From assembly GCF_964253915.1 (NCBI RefSeq), contig NZ_CAXUSG020000011.1, positions 62,001 through 126,000 on the forward strand: 64,000 bases of DNA, read 5' to 3'. Below, piece after piece: positions 43,066-52,692 of this stretch. The position numbers and the translations under genes are program-made. The stretch's first letter is position 1. Every line of letters begins with the position of its first letter. The DNA is from Metarhizobium sp964253915. Its GTDB lineage: Bacteria > Pseudomonadota > Alphaproteobacteria > Rhizobiales > Rhizobiaceae. Under the pieces are notes generated by a model. It was not told the DNA's origin, ran no database searches, and worked only from the letters and a program-made list of their open reading frames with translations.

Positions 43066-44994
43066 TCAGGCGTCCTTCGGTTCCACGAACATCCGGCCGC
43101 GCATTTCCATGTGCAGGGCATGGCAGAACCACTGGCAATAATACCAGTAGACGCCCGGATTGGCCGCGACGAAGGTAATGGAACTCGTCTGCTGCGGCCC
43201 GACTTCCATCGCCACGCCGTGATTGCCCATAGTGAAGCCGTGGGTCAGGTCGTCGATCTCGTCGAGATTGGTGACGATGATCGTCACTTCGTCGCCCTCC
43301 TTCACCGTGAAGCTTTCCTGGCTGAAGCTCGGCGCCACCGAGGTCATGTAGACGCGCACCTTGTTGCCGTCGCGCACAACCGTGTCGGTCCATTCGTCGA
43401 TGTTGACCTCATCGGCCTCCGCCTGCTTGCGCGTCTCGGACCAGAGATGGTCCTGACGATCCCAGACCGAGCGGATGTTCGGCAGGATCGAAGGGGCGAC
43501 GGCGATCGCGTCATGCGGCTCGGCGAAGTTCGGGCCGTCATGCACCAGCACCATCTTGTCACCGGAGATGTCGATGAGCTGGTCGTTTTCCGGCTTCAGA
43601 GGACCGACGTTCAGGAAGCGATCCTTCGAGAACTTGCACAGGCACACCAGCCAGTCGTTCGCAGCATCCAGCGTTTCGCCCATCACGGTCTTCAGGTGGC
43701 CAGGCTGGTACTGGACGTCGAGCTTGTCCTTGATCGGGTTGATCTTTTCGCCGGCATAGGCGCGGATCGCCTCGTCGATGTTCCACTTCACCACCTGGCT
43801 GTCGAGGAACAGCGAGGTATAGGCATTGCCGCGTCCGTCGAAGGCGGTGTGAAGCGGCCCGAGACCCAGTTCCGGCTCCGCCACCACGGCGCTGCGCGGC
43901 TCGGCATTGTCATAGAACAGGGCATCGAACTTCGTGACGTCAAGCACGGTGACCGTTGGCGACAGCTTGCCGGCGACGCACAGGTGCTTCCTGTCAGGCG
44001 CCATGTTGCAGCCGTGCGGATTGTTGGCGATCGGGATGTAGCGGGTGAAGAGCGACTTGGCCTCCTTGCGCCCGTCCACCACCTTGACGCCGTTGATCTC
44101 CTCGTATTGCCCGGCGGCGATGGCTTTCTCGATCTCGGCGAGGTTGAAGACGACGACGTGGTCCATCTCGGACTTGGTCATTTCTTCCAGCGTCATGCCC
44201 ATTTCCGAGTTGTAGCTGGTCGAGAACGCCCACTTTCCCTCGTAGTCGGCATCGCAGTTGTCGAGATTGCCGGAGACCTTGACCTGCCAGGCCACCTCCC
44301 ACTTGTCGGCATCGACGGCCGTGAAGATGTTCACGTAGGTCGCCACGTCCGTCATCGTCTTGCCGTCGTTGACGAGCGGCGCTTCGTCCTCGCCATTGCA
44401 GAAGACGTAGTTCGAGCGCGGCCATTTCTGCGGGCGCAGGCCGTGGATGCCCTTGGCATTCGGGATTTCCAGGATGGAATCCGTCTTCATCACGTCGCAG
44501 CGCACGCGTGCGACGCGGGTGTTGGCCTTGTCGTTCATGAAGAGATAGCGACCGTCATACTTGCCGTCCGTGAAGGACATGTGGACGTGGTGCAGGTCGC
44601 CGTTGTCGTGGATCTTCTTGCCGTTGGCGGCAAGCTGCTTCTTCGTCTTCTCCGTCATCGTGCGCTGGTGGATGCGGATCGATTCGTTGGTCTGGCCCCA
44701 GCCGGTCGCCGAGCAGCGGTTGAACACCGGCACCCGCATCAGCTCGCGCATCGAGGGAATGCCGAGAATGCGCATCTCGCCGCTCTGGCCCGAGGACCAG
44801 AAGCCGTAGTAGTCGTCCAGCTTGCCGGGAGCGACGGAGCCGTCGGCTCCCGCGGCGGCGCGGGCCGGGGTCGCAAGGCTTGCCGCGCCAAGGCCGAGTG
44901 CAGCCGGTGTCATCGCGCCGGCGAGCACGGCGCTGCCGGCCGTGGCGCTGAACAGCGCACGACGGCTCAGTCCTTTGTTTTCCTTCGATTCCAT
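43066..44994 (-). CDS. nosZ: NosZ, nitrous oxide reductase (clade I)
   Basis: This 642-residue multicopper enzyme reduces N2O to N2 in the periplasm. A Tat signal is present (GLSRRALFSATAG, Arg11-Arg12), which marks clade I enzymes. CuZ histidines include DLHHVH (His135, 136, 138), and EPHD is present. The CuA site is CQWFCHALHMEM with Cys620, Cys624, His628 and Met631. All key ligands seen are intact, so the enzyme should be active. It lies 18 nt after nosR. Confidence 0.97.
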   Translation of the reverse strand: MESKENKGLSRRALFSATAGSAVLAGAMTPAALGLGAASLATPARAAAGADGSVAPGKLDDYYGFWSSGQSGEMRILGIPSMRELMRVPVFNRCSATGWGQTNESIRIHQRTMTEKTKKQLAANGKKIHDNGDLHHVHMSFTDGKYDGRYLFMNDKANTRVARVRCDVMKTDSILEIPNAKGIHGLRPQKWPRSNYVFCNGEDEAPLVNDGKTMTDVATYVNIFTAVDADKWEVAWQVKVSGNLDNCDADYEGKWAFSTSYNSEMGMTLEEMTKSEMDHVVVFNLAEIEKAIAAGQYEEINGVKVVDGRKEAKSLFTRYIPIANNPHGCNMAPDRKHLCVAGKLSPTVTVLDVTKFDALFYDNAEPRSAVVAEPELGLGPLHTAFDGRGNAYTSLFLDSQVVKWNIDEAIRAYAGEKINPIKDKLDVQYQPGHLKTVMGETLDAANDWLVCLCKFSKDRFLNVGPLKPENDQLIDISGDKMVLVHDGPNFAEPHDAIAVAPSILPNIRSVWDRQDHLWSETRKQAEADEVNIDEWTDTVVRDGNKVRVYMTSVAPSFSQESFTVKEGDEVTIIVTNLDEIDDLTHGFTMGNHGVAMEVGPQQTSSITFVAANPGVYWYYCQWFCHALHMEMRGRMFVEPKDA

Positions 44995-45012
44995 GATCGG
45001 TTCCTCTTTCTG

Positions 45013-47169
45013 TTAGACTTTTGCTACGGGTTGTTGGATCGGCGGTGCCCCGGAACTCGCCGCAAGCTTGGCCCGCGACTTCATTTTCTTGATCACCACG
45101 GGGCAGACGGATTCGGACTGGTAGAGAACCTGGCAGTGCAGGCAGTTGATGCATTCGTTCGGGTTGATCTCGCCGGTGCGGTGGATGGCCTGCACCGGAC
45201 ACTGGTTGGCGCAGGTCTGGCAGGGATTTCCGCATTCGTGGTAGCGCTTGAGCCAGTCGAACATGCGCATGCGCGCCGGGATCGCCAGTGCCGCCCCCAG
45301 CGGGCAGAGGTAGCGGCAATAGAACCGCTCGACGAAGAGCCCGGCCACCAGCAGCGCCACCGCATAGGCAACGAAGGGCCAGGCGCGGATGAACTTGAGG
45401 ATGATCGCCGTCTTGAACGGCTCGATCTCCGCCAGATGCTCGGCCTGTTCGACGCTCATCAGCGAGACGCCGAAGAGACCGAGGAAAATCATGTATTTGA
45501 TCGGCCATAGCCGCTCATGCAGGCCCCAGGGCAGCGTCCATTGCGGAATGCGCAGCTTGCGGGCGATCTGGTTGGTCAGTTCCTGCAGCGCGCCGAAGGG
45601 GCAGAGCCAGCCGCAATAGGCGCCGCGCCCCCAGAACAGCAGGGCCGCCGCCAGCGAGAACCACAGGATGAAGGTCAGAGGATCCAGCAGGAACGCCTGC
45701 CAGCTGAAACCGGTCACCAGGCTGCCGAACAACGCCATCAGATTGACGACCGAGAGCTGCGCATTGGCGTACCAGCCGAGGAAGACCAGGGTGACCGTCA
45801 GGAAGACGATCCGGAAGATGTAGAAGGCCTTTGCATTCCTGACCGCATAGGTCTGGAAGAAGAAAACCCCTGTGAGCACCACCAGCATGGTGGCGAGAAC
45901 ACCGATCTTCAGTTTCGAATCCTGCCAGATGCGTTTCCAGAGGTCGGCCTGGGCCGTGCCTTCGTCGCGATCGGCAACGACGGTGATCTCCTTGGCCGGC
46001 GGCGCGACGGCGAGCAGGTATTTCTGCGGCAGCTGGTAACCGAGGTCGAAGGTGTGGAAGACCTTTTCGATCGGCCCGACCTCGCGGTGCGCCAGAAGCT
46101 GGATACGGAAGGGTTTTGCCGGATCGAAGCCGAGGCCGGCGGGAATGCGGAAGAGGTCCGTCTCGGTAAATTCCGGAGCGCCGGCAAGGGCTATCCCGCC
46201 GAGCCGCCGGTGATCACGGTCGCGAAAGCGCACGGAAATATCGTCCTGGATCAGCACGATACGGTCGAAAATGCCGCCGCGCACATAACCCGAGCCCTTG
46301 AAGGAATAAAGACCGCGTCCCATCACGGCGATGGCATTCTCGCCGTCGCGCAGCCAGGTCTTGAGATTGGCCTCTTCGGCCGGGCCGAGCAGCGCCTTGC
46401 CGATGGCGGGAACCGAAACCAGCGCTGCCTGCATGTCGATGAAGGTGGTCTGGGGCGGTTCGGCGATCGCGCGTTCGCGGGCGCGTATGTCGGGATGTTC
46501 GGCAAAGGCGGCATTGACCTGCGCCACGTCGAGCGACAGGCGGCGCAGCGTTCCATCGCCTTCCGCCTCGATCCAGTCGGCCGGCGCGGCGGCGGCCGGA
46601 TCGATCTCGAAACGGGGGCCGGCATCTTCCGCTTCGCGGGCCAGGCCGCCGAGGCCGAGCGCGCGCGCCACTTTCAGGCCGGAACGGACGATCGAATCGT
46701 CGATCACCATCACCGTCACCGTTGCGCCGGAGATGATGTCGACCTCATGTGCCGTGCCGCCGGACTTGGCTTCGGCGGCAAGGTCGAGGCCGGCATAACC
46801 GGCAACCAGCGCCTTCACCTTGGCTTCGGGAATGCCGATGAGAACGATGGGTTCCGAATGTTTCACCAGCCGCACGCTGATGATTTTTGCATCCGGCCCG
46901 ACGGCCACGAGCGTATGGATCGGCTTGCCGGAATAGCCGGTGGTGCCGACGAAATCGGAGGTGATGAAGACCCAGGCGACGGTCTCTCCACCTTTCATGA
47001 CCGGGGCGACCGCGAGGTCGTCACGTACCGGCCCAAAACTGTCCGCCCCCGGCACGAGGTCCGCGGCCGTGACGGCCGGCAGGTACTCCTGCAACACCGT
47101 GCGTGCGCTGGCGTGGCCCGCCAGGAACACGCCGGCGCAGAGCAAAAGGACAAGACGGAGAAGTTTCAT
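45013..47169 (-). CDS. nosR: NosR, membrane flavo-iron-sulfur protein for N2O reduction
   Basis: This 718-residue protein has a signal peptide (about 22 residues), a periplasmic FMN-binding domain, and several membrane helices with the two CxxxCP motifs (AYCGWLCP and FYCRYLCP). It ends in a C-terminal double 4Fe-4S ferredoxin domain (CQTCANQCP, CINCLHC). It feeds electrons to NosZ and is needed for nos expression in known systems. Start at MKLLRLVLLL gives a proper signal peptide; a longer frame is possible. It is first in the nosRZDFYLX operon, behind an FNR/NnrR-type box. Confidence 0.95.
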   Translation of the reverse strand: MKLLRLVLLLCAGVFLAGHASARTVLQEYLPAVTAADLVPGADSFGPVRDDLAVAPVMKGGETVAWVFITSDFVGTTGYSGKPIHTLVAVGPDAKIISVRLVKHSEPIVLIGIPEAKVKALVAGYAGLDLAAEAKSGGTAHEVDIISGATVTVMVIDDSIVRSGLKVARALGLGGLAREAEDAGPRFEIDPAAAAPADWIEAEGDGTLRRLSLDVAQVNAAFAEHPDIRARERAIAEPPQTTFIDMQAALVSVPAIGKALLGPAEEANLKTWLRDGENAIAVMGRGLYSFKGSGYVRGGIFDRIVLIQDDISVRFRDRDHRRLGGIALAGAPEFTETDLFRIPAGLGFDPAKPFRIQLLAHREVGPIEKVFHTFDLGYQLPQKYLLAVAPPAKEITVVADRDEGTAQADLWKRIWQDSKLKIGVLATMLVVLTGVFFFQTYAVRNAKAFYIFRIVFLTVTLVFLGWYANAQLSVVNLMALFGSLVTGFSWQAFLLDPLTFILWFSLAAALLFWGRGAYCGWLCPFGALQELTNQIARKLRIPQWTLPWGLHERLWPIKYMIFLGLFGVSLMSVEQAEHLAEIEPFKTAIILKFIRAWPFVAYAVALLVAGLFVERFYCRYLCPLGAALAIPARMRMFDWLKRYHECGNPCQTCANQCPVQAIHRTGEINPNECINCLHCQVLYQSESVCPVVIKKMKSRAKLAASSGAPPIQQPVAKV

Positions 47170-47229
47170 TCCAAGGTGGCTCCCGCAAATCATTGCAGCA
47201 GCATTTGGAACGTTCGCCGGGGGCGGTCG

Positions 47230-47243
47230 TTGATATGGCGCAA
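47230..47243 (-). promoter_or_regulatory. FNR/NnrR-type box upstream of nosR
   Basis: On the minus strand the site reads TTGCG CCAT ATCAA, a 5-4-5 dyad of the CRP/FNR family. One half is NnrR-like (TTGCG) and the other FNR/FixK-like (ATCAA). Its centre is about 68 bp before the nosR start codon, which suits activation under low oxygen or nitric oxide. Confidence 0.7.
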
Positions 47244-47353
47244 ACAAGGGATGATTAATCTGGCTGCCGAACAGTCGAGACGATTCGGTCAGCCGGGAAA
47301 ATCATCGGGTGCCGCGGGGTTGTTGCCGCGACACGTTCCGGCATGTCAGCCTT

Positions 47354-48385
47354 TCACTTGATCCTGGGCCAGGTATCCGAGAGGCGGTAGCCGCCGGGGA
47401 AAGGATCCGAAGGGTCGAGCATCAGTTGTGCGGTGCCGCTGATCCATGCGCTGCCGGTGATCGACGGCACGATCGCCTTCTGGTCCGCAATCGTGGTTTC
47501 CCGAACAATCTTGCCGATGAATTTCGTGCCTATGATCGAAACGCCCGTCAGGGTTTCGCCTTCCCCGAGTTCGCCGCGGGCATTCAGCAACGCCATGCGC
47601 GCCGAGACGGCCGTGCCCGTCGGGGACCGGTCGATCTTGCCCGGCTGGATCGCGACGACCGACTTGGCCATCAGTTGACCGTTTTCGCGATACGGCCGGC
47701 CGGCGAAGAGGCAGAAGGAGATATGGTTCCAACCCGTATCCTCGGGATGGGAGAAGCCAAGCTGCTGGTTGGCCGCATTGGTGATCTTGATGCCGGTTTC
47801 CGCGATCGTCCGGGCATTCTCGGGCGAAAGGTCGATGCCGATTTCTTCCGCATCGACGACAACGAAACTATCTCCGCCATAGGCGGTGTCGACGGTGAGT
47901 TTGCCGATGCCGGGCACATCGAGGGTCGCGCCGAGCTTCTGGGCAAAACTTTTGACATTGGTGACGGTGATCCGCTCCGCCTTGCCGTTGCGGCATTCCG
48001 CCTCGACCTCGACCAGCCCGGCCGGTGCTTCGAGAACCATCCGCGTCACAGGTTCGGTCATCGGAATGATGCCGCTGTCAAGAAGCACGGTCGAGACGCA
48101 GATCGAGTTCGAACCCGACATCGGCGGCGTGTCCTCCGGCTCCATGATGATCCAGCCCATCTGGGCCTTCGGGTTTTTGGGCGGAACGAGCAGGTTGACG
48201 TGACGGAAGACGCCGCCGCGCGGTTCGTTGAGGACGAAGTTTCGCAAGGTCTGGTCCTTGGCGATCCAGCGCGACTGTTCCCAGACAGTGTCGCCGGGCG
48301 GCGGGGCGACGCCACCGACGATGACATCCCCGACTTCACCTTCCGCATGGCAGGTGACGACATGGACGATTTTCGAACTACGCAT
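47354..48385 (-). CDS. Proline racemase family protein, probable hydroxyproline dehydratase or epimerase
   Basis: This 343-residue protein of the proline racemase fold has the N-terminal VTCHAEGEVGDVIVGG segment. The two catalytic positions, normally Cys in racemases and epimerases, read Ser90 (PPMSGSNSIC) and Thr256 (DRSPTGTAVSAR). Loss of the second Cys to Thr is typical of trans-3-hydroxy-L-proline dehydratases, so a dehydratase is more likely than a racemase. Start at MRSSKIVHV. It stands alone upstream of nosR, and no transporter or reductase for proline compounds is adjacent. Confidence 0.82.
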   Translation of the reverse strand: MRSSKIVHVVTCHAEGEVGDVIVGGVAPPPGDTVWEQSRWIAKDQTLRNFVLNEPRGGVFRHVNLLVPPKNPKAQMGWIIMEPEDTPPMSGSNSICVSTVLLDSGIIPMTEPVTRMVLEAPAGLVEVEAECRNGKAERITVTNVKSFAQKLGATLDVPGIGKLTVDTAYGGDSFVVVDAEEIGIDLSPENARTIAETGIKITNAANQQLGFSHPEDTGWNHISFCLFAGRPYRENGQLMAKSVVAIQPGKIDRSPTGTAVSARMALLNARGELGEGETLTGVSIIGTKFIGKIVRETTIADQKAIVPSITGSAWISGTAQLMLDPSDPFPGGYRLSDTWPRIK

Positions 48386-48630
48386 CTTCTGTTCTTTCTC
48401 GGTTTCGTTGGGCTGGCTCGGGCGTTCGCCGCTTGAGAAAAGCAGCACGTCCAGATTCTCAGGTGTGCGAGACTATGCTCCGGCCGATCGTTTTCGGGAA
48501 TAGGTCTTTCGCGTCTGCTGATTGCATCTTTTGAGAACCGCGGTTCATGTTGCCAGACCGCATGCCGTCATGGATAGTGCGCGACAGCAGGGGATTTTCA
48601 CGTTTTCTCGGACAAGGGAAGAGGACAACG

Positions 48631-49716
48631 ATGCGGTGCAAAACCAGGGGTGGGGTCACGAACGTTCTCAAGGCAAAGGTTGTGGCGGCGGGTCTCGTCT
48701 TGCTGTCGACGGCGGCGGCAGCGATGGACGGGGAGTTGAAGGGGTTCGGGGACTGGCAGGCCGGATGCGACAACATCAAGAACTGCGCCGCGCTATCCCT
48801 GCCGCGTGAAGACGACAGTTCGATTGCCTATCTGCGGCTGGAGCGGGCTGCCGGGCCGGATGCGCCCGTCAAACTTCTTCTGCGTGTGCTCGGCGACTGG
48901 AAGACGCTCTCGACGCCGCTCAAGCTCAAGCTTGACGAGACGGATTTTCCCGTCGCAGCACAGGCCGAGCAGTCGGATACCGATAGCGGCACAGTTTCCC
49001 TGACCCTCCAGCCCGCCGAAATCAGCGCGTTCCTGGATGCCTCCCGCAAGGCGACCAAGCTGACGGTCACCGCTCCCGAGATGACGGCAGATATCTCGCT
49101 TTCCGGCTCCGTCGCCGCCATGTTGTGGATCGACGAGCAGCAGGGACGGTTGGACACGACGTCGGCCCTGATCCGCAAGGGCAAGGGCACGAATGTCCCC
49201 GCCGCCGTCGCCGTGCCGGTCATCACGGCGAAGACGGTGAGTGGTGGATTGTCCGATGAAGAGAAGAAATCGTTCACGGCCGCTTTGCGCCAGGAGATTT
49301 TGAAACCCGGTTCCGACATCTGCGACGACGATGAGGAGCTTGCAGCCATGGACGATGCCTGGCTGCTCGATGGCGATCGCCGGCTTGTCGGCCTCGCCTG
49401 CTCGCGCGGCGCCTACAATGTCACGACCGGCTTCTGGACGGTGGAGGGTAACAATGCGTCGACGGCGAAACCCGTCGTCTTCCCGGAGGGAACCGGCGAC
49501 GACACGGAAAACATGCTGGTCAATGCGGGCTTCGATTCGGCCACGGGACGGCTGGAGTTCTTCTCCAGGGGACGCGGCATCGGCGATTGCGGCGTCTTTG
49601 GCGGCTTTGCCTGGACTGGCACCGAATTCGTTCTGACCGGATTGAGCATGATGGGGGAATGCCGCGGTATTGCGCCGAACGACTGGATTCCTCTTTTCAC
49701 GAGCGACGTGAAGTAG
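48631..49716 (+). CDS. DUF1176-type secreted protein
   Basis: This 361-residue protein has an N-terminal export signal (VLKAKVVAAGLVLLSTAAAA). The mature part begins DGELKGFGDWQAGCDNIKNC and ends with a repeat-like acidic domain (DDDEELAAMDDAWLLDGDRRL), a pattern I recognise as DUF1176. Cysteines such as CDNIKNC and GDCGVFGG suggest periplasmic disulfides. Function unknown. GAGGA precedes the ATG. It is followed by two further secreted proteins on the same strand. Confidence 0.75.
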   Translation: MRCKTRGGVTNVLKAKVVAAGLVLLSTAAAAMDGELKGFGDWQAGCDNIKNCAALSLPREDDSSIAYLRLERAAGPDAPVKLLLRVLGDWKTLSTPLKLKLDETDFPVAAQAEQSDTDSGTVSLTLQPAEISAFLDASRKATKLTVTAPEMTADISLSGSVAAMLWIDEQQGRLDTTSALIRKGKGTNVPAAVAVPVITAKTVSGGLSDEEKKSFTAALRQEILKPGSDICDDDEELAAMDDAWLLDGDRRLVGLACSRGAYNVTTGFWTVEGNNASTAKPVVFPEGTGDDTENMLVNAGFDSATGRLEFFSRGRGIGDCGVFGGFAWTGTEFVLTGLSMMGECRGIAPNDWIPLFTSDVK

Positions 49717-49929
49717 GGCTTGTCCGGGGTGATGGGCTGACGAATTTCCCTTGTCGGTCCGACTTTTCGAATTGAGCAATGAAAGTGCCCGGCCGGCGTT
49801 GCTTGCCCTTCCTGCCGCGTACAGTGGTTGCGACAAAGGGTTGAATAAAATCGGGGGGATTTCCGTTTTCCGGCAATGTGTGTTGAGCTTCGGGTGTGGA
49901 CATCCGGTAGGCTCGTTTTGGAGGACTTC

Positions 49930-50490
49930 ATGAACAACTGCCTGTCCGTCAAGGACGTTTCTGTCTCCCGCCTGCCGCAACAGCGCCGTTCGGGATCCGA
50001 TTGTCAATCTCGTGCGTGGAGTGGCCTGATGCGCCTGCATGGTCTCGTGGGTGGGCTCTTTCTTATGGCAATGGCAGCGCCTGCGGCTGCATCGGGCGGG
50101 CTGGATTGCTCGATCGAGGATAAATCCGTTCGCTTTACGCTGAACTCCGGCGTCACGCGTGGCATGGGCAGCCCGACCTTCAATCTCAAAGGCAAGCTGG
50201 AAATCCTCGAGGGGGTTGTTGCCGAGGATTTTCGCACGATCGCTTTCGACGGCGGCGATCGGCCGCAATACTGGCTGGATGACAAGGATTTGCGTCTGCT
50301 TTTCTACAAGGAGCGCTTGGGTGACAAGCCGTTCGGTTCTGTCGCACTGGAGATTCGCACCAAGCCCGTCGGCGAGGAGGGCGACGGGACCTATGAAGGC
50401 ACGTATGAACTGCAGATCTATGACGCGAGCATAAGCGACAACGGTGGAGACAAGGCAGCGAAGGGCAAGGTCTCCTGCTTCGTCGAGTGA
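49930..50490 (+). CDS. Secreted protein of unknown function
   Basis: This protein has 186 residues from ATG 49930, which has a perfect GGAGG 5 nt before it. An alternative start at ATG 50029 would give a compact signal peptide (MRLHGLVGGLFLMAMAAPAAA). The mature part has a cysteine pair (LDCSIEDKS and a final VSCFVE) that may form a disulfide, and looks beta-rich. I do not recognise the family. The next gene follows after 32 nt, so they are probably co-transcribed. Confidence 0.6.
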   Translation: MNNCLSVKDVSVSRLPQQRRSGSDCQSRAWSGLMRLHGLVGGLFLMAMAAPAAASGGLDCSIEDKSVRFTLNSGVTRGMGSPTFNLKGKLEILEGVVAEDFRTIAFDGGDRPQYWLDDKDLRLLFYKERLGDKPFGSVALEIRTKPVGEEGDGTYEGTYELQIYDASISDNGGDKAAKGKVSCFVE

Positions 50491-50522
50491 CAGCGATGGA
50501 AACCGTGTGGCAGGGGCAAGGG

Positions 50523-51791
50523 ATGCTTGTGAAAACCGGCAATGTGCGGCGGGCTGTCGGCGCATTCTTGGCGTTGGTCGGTGTGCTGTTTCCGCTGGCC
50601 CCAACGATTGCAGAGGCGCAGGACCGGCTGCCTGAGGTGCAAGTGAGCACTTCGGCGGGAGCGATCGGCTATTCTGTGGCGATTTCGGCCATCGACCAGT
50701 CGGATTCTAGCCTGACGACTGCTCGGTTCCGCAGCCTCGTTGATTCCGGGTCGCTTGGCGAACTGGCGTCGGTGCGCGCCCGCAGGATTTCGATCCCCAG
50801 TCTTTCCGTCACGGTCACGGCGCCGCAAGAGATCGCGGCGCATTTCAAGTCCACCGCGTTGAGCCTGAGCGATATCGTATTCGACGATGTTCAGGACGGG
50901 CGTGCGGCCACCATGACCGTCGGCTCGATCAGCTGGGAGACGCCCTGGGGCGCATCGAAGTTGGACAATTTTACCGCCCGCAACGTCGATGCTTCGGCAC
51001 TGATTGCATTTTTTGGCAAGAAAACCGACGCGGCGAGTGCCGATGCTCCGGCGGGCATCACCTTTGAAGACATCGCCTTCAACGCGCCCCACCCCGGGAA
51101 CCCGGATCGTGATGTCAGGCTGGAGATCCTTTCTCTCGCCGTGGCGCTGGCGAAACATCACAATGGCATCCCGACCTCTTTCGATGTCGAGGGCATCGGT
51201 TTCAAGTTCGATCTGCCCGATGACCTGGAACATCCTGCCCTGGCGATCTTGCGAGCCGTTGGCCGCACCCATCTCGAGGGGACGTTTCGTGTTGCCGCCG
51301 AATGGAACGAGGGCCAGGACACTGTCAGCATTCGCGAAATGTCGCTGACGGGCAAGGATCTCGGGGGCGTGTTCCTGATCGGGGAAATCACCAATGCAGG
51401 CAAGGCGCTGTTTTCCGACGATCATTCCGAAGCACGCGCGGCGTTTTCTGCCCTTGCGGGCAAGTTCGTCACGCTGTCGGTCATCGATTCGGGCCTGGGT
51501 GACCTGCTTGCCGGCGAAATAGTGAAATCGACCGAGGGGGACATCCGGCAGAAGCGCGTAGCGCTGGCCGAGTTGGCCGAAAACCGGCTCAATGAGGTCC
51601 TGAATTCGTCGCAGGAGCCCGGTGCGGTGGACGACGCGGTCAAAAGGTTCATTGCCGGCGAGGCGCGAAACCTCGACATCACGATCCAGGCGAAGACCGA
51701 TCCAGGCATCGATCTGACCGAGCTGTCGGATGTCAGGACTACCTATCCGGCGCTCCTGCAAAGAGTGAGAATCGACGCCGAAGCCAAATAG
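50523..51791 (+). CDS. Secreted protein of unknown function
   Basis: This 422-residue protein has a signal peptide (about 34 residues ending AEA). The rest is hydrophilic, with alternating beta-like stretches (VRARRISIPSLSVTVTAP, IVFDDVQDGRAATMTVGSIS), as in large periplasmic lipid- or surface-associated proteins. I do not recognise the family. ATG 50523 has AGGGG upstream; ATG 50496 is possible. It forms a unit with the two secreted-protein genes before it. Confidence 0.6.
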   Translation: MLVKTGNVRRAVGAFLALVGVLFPLAPTIAEAQDRLPEVQVSTSAGAIGYSVAISAIDQSDSSLTTARFRSLVDSGSLGELASVRARRISIPSLSVTVTAPQEIAAHFKSTALSLSDIVFDDVQDGRAATMTVGSISWETPWGASKLDNFTARNVDASALIAFFGKKTDAASADAPAGITFEDIAFNAPHPGNPDRDVRLEILSLAVALAKHHNGIPTSFDVEGIGFKFDLPDDLEHPALAILRAVGRTHLEGTFRVAAEWNEGQDTVSIREMSLTGKDLGGVFLIGEITNAGKALFSDDHSEARAAFSALAGKFVTLSVIDSGLGDLLAGEIVKSTEGDIRQKRVALAELAENRLNEVLNSSQEPGAVDDAVKRFIAGEARNLDITIQAKTDPGIDLTELSDVRTTYPALLQRVRIDAEAK

Positions 51792-51967
51792 GTTGGATTT
51801 TGCCCGAAGTCGGCGCCAGATATTCCATCGAATATAACGCTATGCAATGGTGTTCCAGGACATGCTCCTGAAAAGGGCCGTCGGGTCAGGCACCGATGCG
51901 GTTGCAGGATCGACCGAAGGAAGCGCCGCCTGGCCCTGCGCCGGGGCGGCAATGAGAGGAAAGACAT

Positions 51968-52495
51968 ATGGTCCGTGAGAACGAGATCCGCGAAAACGAG
52001 GTTTCGGTCGATCCGCCGGCCGCGACGGATGCCGGACTTGTCTTCATCGGCCGCATATCCACGCCCTGGACATCACGTATGGAAACGCCGCGCCAAGGCC
52101 GGCATGACGGCCCGGTCTGCAGGATCGAGATCTTCGAGCCCTGGATCGCGGCGTTGAAGGGCGTGGAGGCCTTCGAGCGGCTGGAAATCCTTTACTGGCT
52201 GCACCGGTCGCGCCGCGATCTTGTGCTGCAGAGCCCGGCCGGCAACGGCAAGGTGCACGGTACGTTTTCGCTTCGCTCGCCGGTGCGGCCCAATCCCATC
52301 GGCACGTCGATCGTCACGCTGGAAGGTATCGAGGACGGCATCCTCCTGGTGCGCGGCCTCGATTGCCTCGATGGCACGCCGCTGATCGATCTCAAGCCGG
52401 ATCGGACCCTGTTCAAGCCTATCGCGCCGCCGCAGCCCGGCGATTACCAGACAGGCGAAAACGCGCCGACCGCACATTATTGCCAGAAGGCGTGA
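51968..52495 (+). CDS. TrmO-type tRNA t6A37 methyltransferase family protein
   Basis: This 175-residue protein is of the TsaA/TrmO (UPF0066) beta-barrel family. It has GRISTPWTSRMETPRQGRHD near the N-terminus, LHRSRRDLVL, and the conserved FSLRSPVRPNPIGTSIVTLE that binds S-adenosylmethionine. TrmO N6-methylates threonylcarbamoyladenosine at position 37 of tRNA-Thr. The length fits the core family without the C-terminal extension of E. coli TrmO. It stands alone. Confidence 0.82.
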   Translation: MVRENEIRENEVSVDPPAATDAGLVFIGRISTPWTSRMETPRQGRHDGPVCRIEIFEPWIAALKGVEAFERLEILYWLHRSRRDLVLQSPAGNGKVHGTFSLRSPVRPNPIGTSIVTLEGIEDGILLVRGLDCLDGTPLIDLKPDRTLFKPIAPPQPGDYQTGENAPTAHYCQKA

Positions 52496-52522
52496 TCGGC
52501 GTCTTGCCGCCGGCATCCGCAT

Positions 52523-52540
52523 CCGGAATTGCGTAAAAAC
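52523..52540. repeat. 18-nt dispersed repeat, copy 1
   Basis: CCGGAATTGCGTAAAAAC (52523-52540) recurs exactly at 53332-53349, so the phosphatase gene lies between the two copies. The motif resembles short intergenic repeats common in Rhizobiaceae genomes, a likeness drawn from memory. Confidence 0.6.
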
Positions 52541-52692
52541 AAAAGGAAACCGGTTTCGCGCTTCGGGGAAAAGCGGAACACTCCCGATGCATGCTCACGC
52601 ATGCGGCCGTGATTTTGCTTTCAGTTGGCTGTCAGTTTCCCATGCCAGGAGCCGGTCCTGATCGGACTGGATTGGGCGAGACGGTGCTTCTG

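Noticed and set aside
43000..45510. 836-codon open frame on the plus strand opposite nosZ and nosD
   Set aside because: It is the shadow of GC-rich codons of verified nos genes; composition (many Asp, His, Arg, Val) is not protein-like and it has no motif.
45517..47361. 614-codon open frame on the plus strand opposite nosR
   Set aside because: Opposite-strand shadow of nosR, which has clear signal, FMN and iron-sulfur features.
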